A DNA stretch of 64,000 nucleotides. Source: Iris pallida. Lineage: Eukaryota > Streptophyta > Magnoliopsida > Asparagales > Iridaceae. The notes below the pieces were generated by a model that was not told the origin of the DNA, ran no database searches, and saw only the letters and a program-made list of their open reading frames with translations. Each line of letters starts with the position of its first letter. The first letter of the stretch is position 1. The DNA lies in assembly GCA_029216955.1 (NCBI GenBank), contig JANAVB010006998.1:2585192-2649191 (forward strand), written 5' to 3'. The position numbers were made by a program, and so were the translations under genes. This document shows positions 10,435 through 23,457 of the stretch, in pieces.

Positions 10435-13400
10435 TGTCACTACGACATTTCTAGCTTGAGGATATTTTGGTCATTTTTAAAATTTTGGAATTATTTGGAA
10501 TTAATTAGTATTAATTATAATTATAGAAATTTTAAGTGATTTTTAGTATAATTGATTTGGTGCTATTATTGACTTTGACTCAGGGTGACTTAGGAGACTG
10601 TCCTAGAAGCTAACCTAGGTCATGACTACTTGGTTAGATTGTGTAACCCTAGCTTGACCTAAGTTAGTGATATCAAACTCATTAGAAATTACTAGGAGAA
10701 AATAGAAGTTTATTAGGCTAGTTAATGGCTTGTGATTTCACAAGTCATGATTTATGACTTAGGCCCATAGAGGACCATAGACCACTAGTGGAACCCTAAC
10801 CTAGCCCAACACCCTCTCCATGGCTGGCCAACACTAATCCCCCCATCTATTTAATGCCTCCTCAAAGTTAGGGCTAGCCTCCTTTAGAAAGTTCTCAAGT
10901 TTAAAGAAGAGGTAAATCCCCAACTTCATTAATTCCTAAAAAATCCTATTTAATTCCTTTTCCATCCAAACCAATTGCAATAGGTACTAAATTTCTTCTA
11001 CTTGCTGTTTGTGGTGAGGAATTTCAGGGGAGAAGCAATTTGGAAGAGTTTGGTAGCTTGAGGATCCACTCTCATTTGGGGCTTTTTGACCCATTGCAAA
11101 CCCATAGGTAATTTCTAATCCATACCATAAAATATTGTTATTATTGCATATTTAGGAAGGCCTAGGTCTACCCTAACTGTAGGTATAGCTATCCCTAGGT
11201 TTCGTGTCCAATACGTGTCCGTATCGGATACATATCAGTGGATACGTGTATGTGTTTGATGAAATGCCCCAAAGGGCATTTCGATTTGATTTTTGGAATG
11301 TTTTTGAATAAAAAATTAGGGTTTAGGCTCGTTTATTATTTTCCAGTGTTTTGAGGTCGTATTGGTGTCGTATCGTGTCGCAATGGACACGCGGGGTGCT
11401 ATGCGCGCGCGAGCAGTATTGCTTCCCCTGCTACTCGGGGTCTCCTGTGCATAGCACACACCACGTGGACACGAAATATTGGACACACGTGTTGGGGTCA
11501 TGACTGACACGGGGTTTCCCAAGTGACACAACCTCTCGTGTCATGTCGGACACGGTATCGTACGTGCACGGGGTGTGTACTGTGCGTATACAACCTATTG
11601 TTTGATTCACTGTTTTAATTCAGTTTTAATGATTTAATTCATGTTTTTAATTGCTAAATAGATCCTAACATGATTAATGATATATGTTAGATTTAGTTTA
11701 CATGTTAGTTTAGGTTGTTTGCTGTGGAATGGGGATTTGAATGTGAAGTTGGCAATCGGCTGACACCATGTTCTGATACATTGGGTTTTCAAAATTCTGA
11801 ACTTTTAAATCCTATTTCTATTGATGTTTTCACTGTTAATTACTCCTACATGATTGTCAGTTCATGTTAATGCAATGTTACCATTCAATTAGGCTTATGA
11901 TTTGAGAATGGGATTGGACTTGTATTCGACTGGTACTTATTTAGTTTTTCTAAAAACTGTTGAACCCATTTGTAAATCCCATTTGATCTAATGTTTCAAC
12001 TGTCAATGGTTCCACATGTTGATTATTCATGGCTAGTTCAATGCTTCATTTAGATAGGTTTTTGTTATGTAAATGGGGTTTTTGACATGGTGTTGGTTTT
12101 CGATTATAAATAGCTAATACATTGGTTGATTTGAGTTCAGCTCTATAGCTTGAACTGTGATTGAACTGATTCCTAAAACCTGAGATTTATGCTTCCTTAA
12201 TGAGCTGAAATAGAACTGATTTTGTTTCATTGGTTAACTGATTTGAGTTTCATGTAAACTGTAAAACTGAGAAATTGGTTTCCTTTCTTTCTTACTGTAA
12301 ACTGAGAATTGATTTTCTTAATATCCTATCAACTGATATTGCCTATAACCTGAGATTTATTCATTCCTAATGAACTGAAATCGAATGACTCTTTAATAGT
12401 TGTGTACATGGTTGAGTTCAATGTAGGTTTTGGTATTTAGTTACCTGAAAATCTGTTTATGTAAACTTTTAGCTCACTGTTGCTACTTCCCTATTTTGCT
12501 CACACACACAATGTATTAGCCATTGTTTTTCTTAATGCTTGAATTGATTTCCCTTCCCTCTTAACTGAAATGAATGTTGATTCATGTCTAATTGTCACAG
12601 GGATTGGGTAGTTAGCTCACTGTTTGTAGTTGACAGTGAACACTTCACAGATTTCAGGATATCACACAATGTATACACTGATTTCAGGAAACCACACACA
12701 GGTCTTTGCCATGCCACTATTCCTATACACACACAAGTGTCGCACTAACACACACTTCTTGACACTTGAACACACACCCTCATGCCATGTCTTCATTCAT
12801 ACACACACACATGTACACCACCACATTCCTTTCTCCTTATTCTCTATGCATATATATAATGTATATATATAGTTAATATATGAATATTTTCAGGTTTACC
12901 TATATGTGAGTATCATGGATATATCTATATGTAATATTGAATGCCTATATGTATGTATCTAAATATGTTTGTAGGTAGCTATATAGATGTATTATAATGT
13001 AGATAGTGTAATGGTATAGCCTATATGTAAATGTGTGTGATGGCTTGGTCTAGGCTTGTATAGCCTTAGTAGACCTAGATAGATTAGTATAGACTAGATT
13101 GACCTAGTATGGACTTATTTAGGCCCAGTTGACCATAGTTGACCTAGTTTGACTTCTAGGGTTGACCAGAGTTGACCAAGAGTTGACTTTGGTCTAGATT
13201 GACCTAGATTCATGTAGAATGCATTGACTTGCATCTTATTATCATGTTAGACTCATAGTGACTCGTATTGTTCTATAGGAGACAGACACCACTCCTCGGA
13301 CAGTAGATATTCTTCAGATTCTCAGGATACAGGCGAGTACATTCTCTGATCATTTCATATCCTGCATTAGGAGTATATTTCCTGCTTTAGATTACTTTAC

Positions 13401-14392
13401 ATGATGCTGACACGTTGGAAACACGGATTAGTACTATATGGATCTTGTCGTGCGATGTTATCCCCTTAGCGGATACATCGGGTATTTCGTGTTCGTGTAC
13501 TTTATCGTGAGCATCGTGTACTCCTTGTATTCGTGACATTCGTGTACAAATCGTATGGAATCGTGTATATTCATGTATTCACATGATCTTTTTGTACGAC
13601 CATTCTTCGTGTATAATAACATAACTTGGCTAGATCCTTGTGTATTGATTAAGGCGGGGGAGTAGAAGTGGTTATGTATTCAATCCAGTAGATTACTCGT
13701 GTACAACCTCTGTAGATTACTCGTGTACAACATCGTACCGTTTACATAACCGTCTTGTGCTCTGAATCACTAGTCACTGATAGTTCTCTATATACTGTAT
13801 CTATTTATTTACAGTCTTCCTTTTTATCATGTTATTCTTTCAGTTTCTTGTATCTTACTCTCTAGCATGATTATATATCCTGACCTGCTATGATTTATTG
13901 AGATATGCTGTGCTCGCTCCTGTCCTGACTGGACCTGTTGAAATATTACAGAGGATGAGGCTGAGGCGTTCTGCCCTACATATTATGGTACGACCCTAGA
14001 TGAGTGCTTGGACTTGGACCAGCAGCAGGACCCACTAACAGTGGATGACACTCTCTTAGATTAGGATGTCTTTACTTTTTATGGATTACTGTATATGGAT
14101 TTTGAGATATTGGGATATGTACTTATTTAGACACTTAGAATTCTGGATTGTATCTCTGTGTTTTTATTCTGGATATTTATCTATCTATCTATCTATCTAT
14201 CTTTATTCTGTTCTACCTTAGTTATGATTGAGACTGTATTTGCTATGTCACCTCCATTCGGAGAGTATATACTGTGCAGGTACCTTTATATTGTTAGATG
14301 TTGACCTAGAACAATGTTCTACCGCCGACACTACGGCGTAGGCTGGACGTACCCACGTCTCGTACCCTTATTCTAGGGTGCAGATCGTGATT
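10435..14392 (+). repeat. G: 5' LTR
   Basis: About 3.96 kb. Landmarks in order are a TATA-like TATTTAAT (10848-10855), a CGTGTCC-rich segment with imperfect hairpins (11190-11600), an AT-rich central part, CA repeats (about 12725-12815), a run of TTGACC-type motifs (13080-13210), a TCGTGTA motif array (13485-13750) and a TATC microsatellite (about 14172-14203). The same order is seen in the right copy. Small open frames inside are not conserved as proteins, so no gene is called. Confidence 0.9.
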
Positions 14393-14639
14393 CGTTTTTA
14401 GTAGGGGCCCATGCAGGTCTAGGTTGGAAATGTAGTGGTATTCAAACTAGAATATCGCTGCAGCCTGCATTAGGAATTAGTATTTTTTTGAAGTTACTCA
14501 ATCACACAAGGAAAGCTCCGTATCAGATTCCGTATTTCTATTTTGCTGCTTATTGTCTTCCTTAGAAATTTAAACTGTCCTCCTTTGATATTTTGACTCA
14601 TTCTCAGTAATTATTTCTTGTTTGATCTGTGTCTCCAGG
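14393..14639 (+). promoter_or_regulatory. G: primer-binding region and leader
   Basis: Directly after the LTR lies TTTTTAGTAGGGGCCCATGCAG (about 14396-14416), which resembles the same position in E and C, where it reads TGGTGGCCCATGCAG. This is the candidate primer binding site. It lies about ten bases from the LTR end and I cannot name its tRNA. A second shared leader motif, GCAGCCTGCATTAGGAAT, follows at about 14460-14478. Confidence 0.5.
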
Positions 14640-17600
14640 ATGGTTGAGACGAGATCGCATCGCCCTGGACAGGAAGACGCTGGAGAGGGGTCTAGCACCT
14701 CTCGACCTCAGCAGCAGCCAGCTCCCGGTGCCACAGGGCCAGTGCAGCCCTCAGGAGTCGGTATTTCTGCAGCTTTTGGAGGAGCACCTCCACCAGTCAG
14801 GAGGCCGAGCATTGTGATTCCTGAGATCCTTCCACCGCAGCAGCCTCAGCCTACAGGGATGGTAGATGCTGCACATCTCTTCTCCTTCGTGGAGAGGATT
14901 CTGGAGTCCCACCAGCAGCAGCAGCAGAGGCAGACTGCCGATTTTCGCCAGGGGATAGACAAGGTGCACCAGCTGGTTCGCACTACTGTAGAGTTGGTTA
15001 CTGCTCAGGGGACCCAGCAGCAGCCCCGTCGAAGGGAGAGGGACATACAGGACTTTCAGAAGGTACATCCCAGAGAGTTCTTTGGCACAGAGGGCATCCA
15101 TTATACAGACGACTGGATAGAGCATATCGAGGAGATATTCAGGCTGGCGGAGATACCAGCTCGACTCCAGATCGAGGCGGCGGGCAGTCAGATGCAGGAC
15201 TTAGCCCGTGCGTGGTATCAGACAGATCCCAGGGTAGGAGTTGAGGGCCAGACTTGGGCCCAGTTCAAGGAGCTGTTTACGGAGCAGTTCTTTCCTGATG
15301 TGGCCTTGGGAGGTATCAAGGCACAGTTCGAGGGTCTGGTTCAGGGGAACCAGACTGTAGCTGAGTATGCTTAGGATTTTTGTAGATTGGCCCCTTTCAT
15401 AGATGACTTGACTGAGAAGATGAAGTCGAGGAAGTTTCGTCGAGGCTTGATTAGAGAGGTTCGGTCGCTGACTAAGAGCGACCGGAACGCTACTTTTGCA
15501 GAGGTATTTTCTGGGGCTATGGCGGCAGAAGACGACCTAGGTTTGAAGCAGAATAGGGGTCGTGACTTCCAGGATGGTAGCAGCAGTCAGAGGAAGGCCA
15601 AGAGGCCTCACTTCCAGCAGCAGCAGCCGCAGAGGCCAGTTCAGCAGTATCTGTAGCAGGGCAGGGCACCTCTTCAGCAGGTACAGCATCAGCAGCAGGG
15701 AGGGCAGCAGGCACCCAGGCAGCAGGCTATCAGTTGTACCTTCTGCAAGAAGCCTGGGCACAAGTGGGATGAGTGCAGGAAGAGACTCGGTAGATGCTTG
15801 ATGTGTGGATCAGCGGACCACCAGATGCGAGATTGTCTAGTGGCGTCGATGCGTCTGGTACTAGAAGGAGCTGGGACAGCCAAGGCTCCAGCAGGTCAGT
15901 TGAAGGGGCCATTGCCGACCCAACAGCAGAGGTTCCACTAGCACCAGCAGCAGGCACGAGGTGGACCGCAGGGGCGTGCTTTCGCCATGGCGGCTGAGGA
16001 TGCCGAGGCCGTAGGGGAGTTGATACCAGGTTCGGTTCTTCTCGACTTCCTTCCAGCTTTTGCACTCTTTGATTTTGGGGCTTCCTACAGCTTTGTGTCA
16101 GTATCATATGCTATTAGACACAGTCTGGTTTCTGAACTATTGCCTAGGACCTGCAAGATCACGACCGGGGGTGGGATCATCCTCGTGAGTGATGTTTGCA
16201 GAGGGCGGAGCGTCATATTGGAAGGTCGAGAGTTGGGGGTGAGTTTGCTCGTCATGCCATTACCAAACTACGATATAGTAATAGGTATGGACTGGTTGGG
16301 TAGACATTACGCCCGTATTGATTGCCGAAGGGGTAGAGTTTTGTTTAGGGCGCCAGGAGAGCAAGAGTTTGAGTACACCCGGCGGCAGGCAGAGCAGGAT
16401 GGCGGAGTTTTCTGTGGAGCATCAGTAGAGGAACAGGTGGCTCCATATCCCTTGATTGTAGAGTTTATGGACGTATTTTCAGAGGAGTTGCCAGGGCTTC
16501 CACTGGATAGGGATGTAGAGTTCTCGATAGACTTGGTTCCCGGCGCGGAACCAATTTCTCAGCATGTCTATCGAGTGAACAACAGTAAATTGGTAGAGCT
16601 GAAGAAGCAGGTGGATGAGCTGCAGGACAAGAGCTTCATTCGATCGAGTTCTTCACCTTGGGGTGCACCGGTACTCTTTGTACCCAAGGATGGGTCGGTA
16701 CGGATGTGTATAGACTACAGGGCACTCAACAACCTGACGATCAAGAACAGATACCTACTGCCGCGGATCGATGATATCTTTGATCAGTTGAGCGGAGCTC
16801 GGGTGTTCTCCAAGATTGATTTGAGGTCAGGTTATCACCAGGTGAAGGTGAAAAGGGAGGATGTTCCCAAGACCGCTTTTAAGACGCGGTACGGGCAGTT
16901 TGAGTTTTTGGTTATGCCGTTTGGGCTGACCAATGCACCAACAGTATTTATGAACCTAATGAACAAGGTGTTCCACCAGTACTTGGATAAGTTCATGGTG
17001 GTGTTCAATGATGATATCTTGGTATATTCCAAGACAGAGGAAGAGCACGAGGAGCACTTGAGAGTGGTTCTGGAGACACTCAAGAAAGAGAGATTGTATG
17101 GCAAGCTTTCGAAGTGCGAGTTCTTTCTAGATAGGGTTGACTTCTTGGGTCATGTTGTGACTGGAGATGGTATCTCAGTAGACCCGAAGAAGATCACAGC
17201 AGTTGAGTCTTGGGCAGCGCCGACTTCAGTGACAGAGATTAGGAGTTTCCTGGGGCTGGCAGGATATTATAGGAGATTTGTGCAGGATTTCTCCCGGGTT
17301 GCAGAGCCGTTGACTCGGTTGACCCGAAAGGATACTGAGTATGTTTGGTCAGAGGAGTGTCAGGCAGCTTTTGATGAGTTGAAGAAGCGGCTTACGACAG
17401 CTCCGATTCTGACATTGCCTTCAGGATCAGGTAGATTCACTATTTATAGTGATGCTTCATGGAAGGGGCTGGGTTGTGTCTTGCAGCAGCATGGAAAGGT
17501 GATTGCCTATGCTTCCAGGTAATTACGTCCCCATGAGAAGAACTGCCCTACCCATGACCTGGAGCTGGCAGCGGTGATTTTTGCTCTGAAGTTGTGGAAG

Positions 17601-19432
17601 CACTATCCGTATGGCAAGAGGGTAAAGATTTTCACAGATCACAAGAGCTTGAAGTATGTGTTTACACAGAAAGAGCTCAACATGAGGCAGCGCAGATGGC
17701 TTGAGTTGATAAAGGACTTTGACATCTCACTTCAGTATCACCCGGAAAAGGCCAACGTGGTTGCCGATGCCTTGAGTAGGTATCCGACAACCATGTGTTT
17801 GACTATGGATCGGCACTTGATTGCAGACTTGGAGAGCCTTGAGATTGAGGTGATTGTGCCCAGAGTGCAGATGCAGTTATGGGGCCTTCAGATACAGTCG
17901 AACTTGATGGAGAGGATCAAGGCGACACAGTTCGAGGATGTGGCTCTGTGGTGTATCTGAGAGCAGGTTCGTGCAGGGTTAGTAGATGGCGAGTTTTCTC
18001 TTACAGAGGATGGTGCCTTGAGGCACGGTTCCAGGTTATGTGTACCTAGCGGGGAGCTCAGGGAGCAGATCGTACAGGAGGCTCACAGATCGTAGTACTC
18101 TATACATTTTGGTGCCAACAAGATGTACAGGGATCTGCAAGAGCATGTCTGGTGGTACGGGATAAATTGGGAGGTAGCTCGCTTCGTAGCTAGATGCTTG
18201 GTCTGTCAGCAGGTCAAGACAGAGAGACAGAGGCCCGGAGGGTTATTTCAGCCGTTGCCTATTTCAGAGTGGAAGTGGGAACATATCCCCATGGATTTCG
18301 TATCTGGGTTGCCGCGTACACTAGGAGGGAAAGATGCGATTTGGGTCATCATTGACAGGTTGACCAAATCGGCCCACTTCTTGCCATTCAAGGTGGGTAC
18401 GTCTACAGAGAGGCTTGCAGAGTTGTACATACGACAGATAGTCAGGATTCACGGAGTTCCCGTCAGCATTATCTCAGATCAGCATAGTCACTTTACTTTC
18501 CATTTCTGGAGGAGTCTGCAGACTAGTTTGGGCACTCAGCTCAAGTTTAGTACTGCATACCACCCCCAGACGGACGGACAGTCAGAGAGGACTATTTAGA
18601 TGCTTGAGGACATGCTGCGGACGTGGATCCTGGATTTTGGAGGTTCCTGGGAGGATCATCTATATTTGGTGGAGTTTGCTTACAACAACAGTTATCATGC
18701 CAGCATTGAGATGTCACCTTTTGAGGTTCTGTACGTACGTAGGTGTCGTACACCCTTATCTTGGGATGATGTTGGAGAGCGAGCTTTACTGGGACCAGAG
18801 ATGGTTGTTGACGCAGCCGAGAAGGTGAAGCTCATCAGGGACAGACTTCGCGTGGCGCAGGACAGACATCGGCACTGGACCGATAGCCATCGGAGGCTGT
18901 TGGAGTTTGAGGTACAGATTTAGAGATAGGATTAGAAGTAGGTTGTATTTTGTTTTGTTTGACTGATCGTGTTTGATTTTTAGTAACTTGAGGCCTTGCT
19001 TGTGATTAGGTTGGAGACATAGTTTTTCTGCGGATATCTCCGACTCGTGGTACGATACGTTTTGGTGGAGGTAGGAAGCTTAGCCCGCGCTTCATCATGC
19101 ATTTCGTTATCAGCGGGAGAGTCGGTAACGTGGCATACAGGCTAGACTTGCCACCTGCACTAGTGGGAGTTCACAACGTATTCCACGTATCACAGTTGAG
19201 ACGGTACGTGGCGGACCCGAGCCATGTGCTTGATCATTCGGAGATTGAGGTTGGACCTACTCTCAGTTATCCAGAGCAGCCTGTGGAGATTCTGGATCGT
19301 CGAGAAAAGGTGCTGAGAAACCAGGTGATACCCTTGGTACGCGTCGTATAGAGGCATCATTCTCCAGGAGAGTCGACCTGGGAGCGGGAGGATGAGATGT
19401 GCGAGCGGTACCCCTATCTTTTTGGACCTTGA
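14640..19432 (+). pseudogene. gag-pol: G: gag-pol polyprotein with an intron-like break in integrase
   Basis: A single frame from ATG 14640 (MVETRSHRPGQ) to TGA 19430-19432, broken by in-frame stops at 15372, 15654, 15939, 17520, 17958, 18093, 18597 and 19349. Gag includes DIQDFQKVHPREFFG...WIEHIEEIF and two zinc knuckles (CTFCKKPGHKWDEC, CLMCGSADHQMRDC, about 15735-15838). The [11 protein letters not shown] linker leads to protease with DFGA in place of DSGA (about 16070), then RT with [11 protein letters not shown] (usual VVFIDD). RNase H keeps its four acidic residues (YSDAS, HDLELAA, FTDHKS, VADALS). Integrase has [21 protein letters not shown] and TDGQSERT. After LLEFE (to 18911) the frame is lost until VGDIVFLRISPTRG at 19010; the 98 nt between start GT and end AG. 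The protein ends in a Tekay-type chromodomain-like tail. Confidence 0.92.
18912..19009 (+). other. G: candidate 98-nt GT-AG intron in the integrase
   Basis: The exon before ends ...CTGTTGGAGTTTGAG and the exon after begins GTTGGAGACATAG. Joining them gives the conserved gypsy junction LEFE/VGD, and 98 nt is exactly the shift between the upstream frame and the frame used from 19010 on. The segment begins GTACAG, is rich in T, and ends TGTGATTAG. It has TGACTGAT-like branch-site context near 18960. The equivalent place in D (about 53825) reads LEFSVGDHVF without interruption. An insertion or deletion accident is the alternative, but landing precisely at both splice consensus sites would then be coincidence. 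Confidence 0.6.
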
Positions 19433-19496
19433 GGTATACTTTTCTATCCTTCTCAGCAGTTAGTTTCGCCTTTTAATTTCGAGGACGAAATTATTT

Positions 19497-19509
19497 TAAG
19501 GGGGGTAGA
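19497..19509 (+). promoter_or_regulatory. G: polypurine tract
   Basis: TAAGGGGGGTAGA lies just before the 3' LTR, after the conserved Del-type sequence TTCGAGGACGAAATTATTTT. Confidence 0.8.
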
Positions 19510-19511
19510 TT

Positions 19512-22500
19512 TTTCACTACCATATTTCTAGCTTGAGGGTATTTTGGTCATTTTTAAAATTTTGGAATTATTTGAAATTAATTAGTATTAATTATAATTA
19601 TAGAAATTTTAAGTAATTTTTAGTATAATTGATTTGGTGCTATTATTGACTTTGACTCAGGATGACTTAGGAGGCTGTCCTAGAAGCTAACCTAGGTCAT
19701 GACTACTTGGTTAGAGTGTGTAACCCTAGCTTGACCTAAGTTAGTGATATCAAACTCATTAGAAATTATTAGGAGAAAATAGGAGTTATTAGGCTAGTTA
19801 ATGGCTTGTGATTTCACAAGTCATGATTTATGACTTAGGCCCATAGAGGCCCATAGACCACTAGTGGAACCCTAACCTAGCCCAACACCCTCCCCATGGC
19901 CGGCCAACACTAATTCCCCCATTTATTTAATGCCTCCTCAAAGTTAGGGCTAGCCTCCTTTAGAAAGTTTCCAAGTTTAAAGAAGAGGTAAATCCCCAAC
20001 TTCATTAATTCCTAGAAAATCCTATTTAATTCCTTTTCCATCCAAACCAATTGCAATAGGTTCTAAATTTCTTCTACTTGCTGTTTGTGGTGAGGAATTT
20101 CAGGGAATAAGCAATTTGGAAGAGTTTGGTAGCTTGAGGATCTACTCTCATTTGGGGCTTTTTGACCCATTGCAAACCCATATGTAATTTCTAATCCACA
20201 CCATAAAATACTGTTATTAATGCATATTTAGGAAGCCCTAGGTCTACCATAACTGTAGGTATAGCTATCCCTAGGTTTCGTGTCCAATACGTGTCCGTAT
20301 CGGACATGTATCAGTGGATACGTGTATGTGTTTGATGAAATGCCCCAAAGGGCATTTCGATTTGATTTCTGGAATATTTTTGAATAGAAAATTAGGGTTT
20401 AGGCTCGTTTATTATTTTCCAGTATTCTGAGGTCGTATTGGTGTCGTATCGTGTCGTAATGGACACGATAACACGCAGGATACCACGCGCGCGCGAGCAG
20501 TATTGCTTTCCCTGCTACTCGGGGTCTCCTGTGCACAACACACACCACGTGGACACAAAATATTAGACACACGTATTGGGGTCATGACTGACACGGGGTT
20601 CCCCATGTGACACGACCTCTCGTATCGTGTCAGACACGGTATCGTGCGTGCACGGGGTGTGCACTGTGCGTATACAGCCTATTGTTTGATTCACTATTTT
20701 AATTCAGTTTTAATGATTTAATTCATGTCTTTAATTGCTAAATAGATCCTAACATAATTAATGATATATGTTAGATTTAGTTTACATGTTAGTTTAGGTT
20801 GTTTGCTGTGGAATGGGAATTTGAATTTGAAGTTGGCAATCGGCTGACACCATGTTCTGATACATTGGGTTTTCAAAATTCTGAACTTTTAAATCCTATT
20901 TCTATTGATGTTTTTCACTGTTAATTACTCCATGATTGTTAGTTCATGTTAATACAATGTTACCATTCGATTAGGCTTATGATTTGAGAATGGGATTGGA
21001 CTTGTATTCGACTGGTACTTATTCAGTTTTCCTAAAAACTGTTGAACCCATTTTTAAATCCCATTTGATCTAATGTTTCAACTGTCAATGGTTCCATTTC
21101 GATTGTAAATAGCTAATACATTGGTTGATTTGAGTTCAGCTCTATAGCTTGAACTGTGATTGAACTGATTCCTAAAACCTGAGATTTATGCTTCCTTAAT
21201 GAGCTGAAATAGAACGGATTTTGTTTCATTGGTTAACTGATTTGAGTTTCATGTAAACTGTAAAACTGAGAAATTGGTTTCCTTTCCTTCTTAATGTAAA
21301 CTGAGAATTGATTCTCTTAATATCTTGTCAACTGATATTGCCTATAACCTGAGATTTATTCATTCCTAATGAACTGAAATCGAATGACTCTTTAATAGTT
21401 GTGTACATGGTTGAGTTCAGTGTAGGTTTTGGTATTTAGTTACCTAAAAATCTGTTCATGTAAACTTTTAGCTCACTGTTGCTACTTCCCTATTTTGCTC
21501 ACACACACAATGTATTAGCCACTGTTCTTCTCAATGCTTGAATTGATTTCCCTTCCCTCTTAACTGAAATGAATGTTGATTCATGTCTAACTGTCACAGG
21601 GATTGGGTAGTTAGCTCACTGTTTGCAGTTGACAGTGAACACTTTACTGATTTCAGGATATCACACAATGTATACACTGATTTCAGGAAACCACACACAG
21701 GTCTTTGCCATGCCACTATTCCTATACACACACAAGTGTCTCTCTAACACACACTCCTTGACACTTGAACACACACCCTCATGCCATGTCTTCATTCACA
21801 CACACACACACACACATGTACACCACCACATTCCTTTCTCCTTATTCTCTATGCATATATGTAATGTATATATATAGTTAATATATGTATATTTATAGGT
21901 ATACCTATATGTGAGTATCATGAATATATCTATATGTAATATTGAATGCCTATATGTATGTATCTAAATATGTATGTAGGTAGCTATATAGATGTATTGT
22001 AATGTAGATAGTGTAATGGTATAGCCTATATGTAAATGTGTGTAATGGCTTGGTCTAGGCTTGTATAGCCTTAGTAGACCTAGATAGATTAGTATAGACT
22101 TGATTGACCTAGTATGGACTTATTTAGGCCCAGTTGACCATAGTTGACCTAGTTTGACTTCTAGGGTTGACCAGAGTTGACCAAGAGTTGACTTTGGTCT
22201 AGATTGACCTAGATTCATGTAGAATGCATTGACTTGCATCTTATTATCATGTTAGACTCATAGTGACTTGTACTGTTCTATAGGAGACAGACACCACTCC
22301 TCGGACAGTAGATATTCTTCAGATTCTCAGGATACAGGCGCGTACATTCTCTGATCATTTCATATCCTGCATTAGGAGTATATTTTCTGCTTTAGATTAC
22401 TTTATATGATGCTGACACGTTGGAAACACGGATTAGTACTATATGGATCTTGTCGTGCGATGTTATCCCCTTAGCGGATACATCGGGTATTTCGTATTCG

Positions 22501-23397
22501 TGTACTTTATCGCGAGCATCGTGTACTCTTTGTATTTGTGACATTCGTGTACAAATCGTGTGAAATTGTGTGAAATCGTGTGTATTCATGTATTCACATG
22601 ATCTTCGTGTACGACCATTCTTCGTGTATAATAACATAACTTGGCTAGATCTTTGTGTATTGATTGGGGCGGGGGAGTAGAAGTGGTTATGTATTCAATC
22701 CAGTAGATTACTCGTGTACAACCTCTGTAGATTACTCTTGTACAACATCGTGCCGTTTACATAACCGTCTTGTGCTCTGAATCACTAGTCACTGATAGTT
22801 CTCTATATACTGTATCTATTTATTTACAGTCTTCCTTTTTATCATGTTATTCTTTCAGTTTCTTGTATCTTACTCTTTAGCATGATTATATATCCTGACC
22901 TGCTATGATTTGTTGAGATGTACTGTGCTCGCTCCTGTCCTGACTGGACCTGTTAAAATATTATAGAGGACGAGGCTGAGGCGTTCTGCCCTACATATTA
23001 CGGTACGACCCTAGATGAGTGCTTGGACTTGGACCAGCAGCAGGACCCACTAGTAGTGGATGACACTCTCTTAGATTAGGATGTCTTTACTTTTCATGGA
23101 TTACTGTATATGGATTTTGAGATATTGGGATATGTACTTATTTAGACACTTAGAATTCTGGATTGTATCTCTGTGTTTTCATTCTGGACATTTATCTATC
23201 TATCTATCTTTATCATGTTCTACCTTAGCTGTGATTGAGACTGTATTTGCTATGTCACCTCCATTCGGAGAGTATATACTTTACAGGTACCTTTATATTG
23301 TTAGATGTTGACCTAGGATAGCGTTCTTCCGCTGACACTACGGCGTAGGCTGGACGTACCCACGTTGTGCCCTTATTCTAGGGTACGGGTCGTGACA
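19512..23397 (+). repeat. G: 3' LTR
   Basis: About 3.89 kb, colinear with the 5' LTR. It ends GGGTCGTGACA at 23397, followed by the AAAAG duplication. Repeat tracts differ in copy number from the left copy: CA repeats are longer (about 21796-21816) and the TATC run is shorter (about 23190-23212). A block of about 45 bp present at about 12018-12090 is shortened near 21095. Confidence 0.9.
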
Positions 23398-23402
23398 AAA
23401 AG

Positions 23403-23457
23403 ATTTGCATCTCCCGTCATATGCCGCGAGCATCCACTATCGAGAATCCACTTACTC
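23403..23457 (-). pseudogene. pol: B: protease N-terminal fragment
   Basis: On the minus strand this reads KSKWILDSGCSRHMTGDANL, the active-site start of copia protease. The frame differs from the end of gag just upstream, so a frameshift lies near 23457. It continues after the G insertion with LFASLSMKREGYVSFDNN at 10434. Confidence 0.85.

Larger units (their letters stand above)
10435..23397 (+). mobile_element. G: full-length Tekay/Del-type Ty3/gypsy retrotransposon
   Basis: 12,963 bp with very long LTRs (10435-14392 and 19512-23397) around an internal region of about 5.1 kb. It is inserted in the protease of B with a five-base duplication AAAAG at 10430-10434 and 23398-23402. The internal gag-pol has RT before integrase (gypsy order). 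The integrase ends with the chromodomain-like tail ILDRREKVLRNQVIPLVRV...ESTWEREDEM...YPYLF typical of the Tekay/Del chromoviruses. The last bases of the left LTR and first bases of the right LTR are altered (TGATT for TGACA, TTTCAC for TGTCAC). By eye the first 190 bases of the two LTRs differ at about 6-7 sites, mostly transitions. Confidence 0.93.

Noticed and set aside
14172..14203. TATC tract as a regulatory repeat
   Set aside because: A simple microsatellite whose length differs between the two G LTRs, as expected from slippage.
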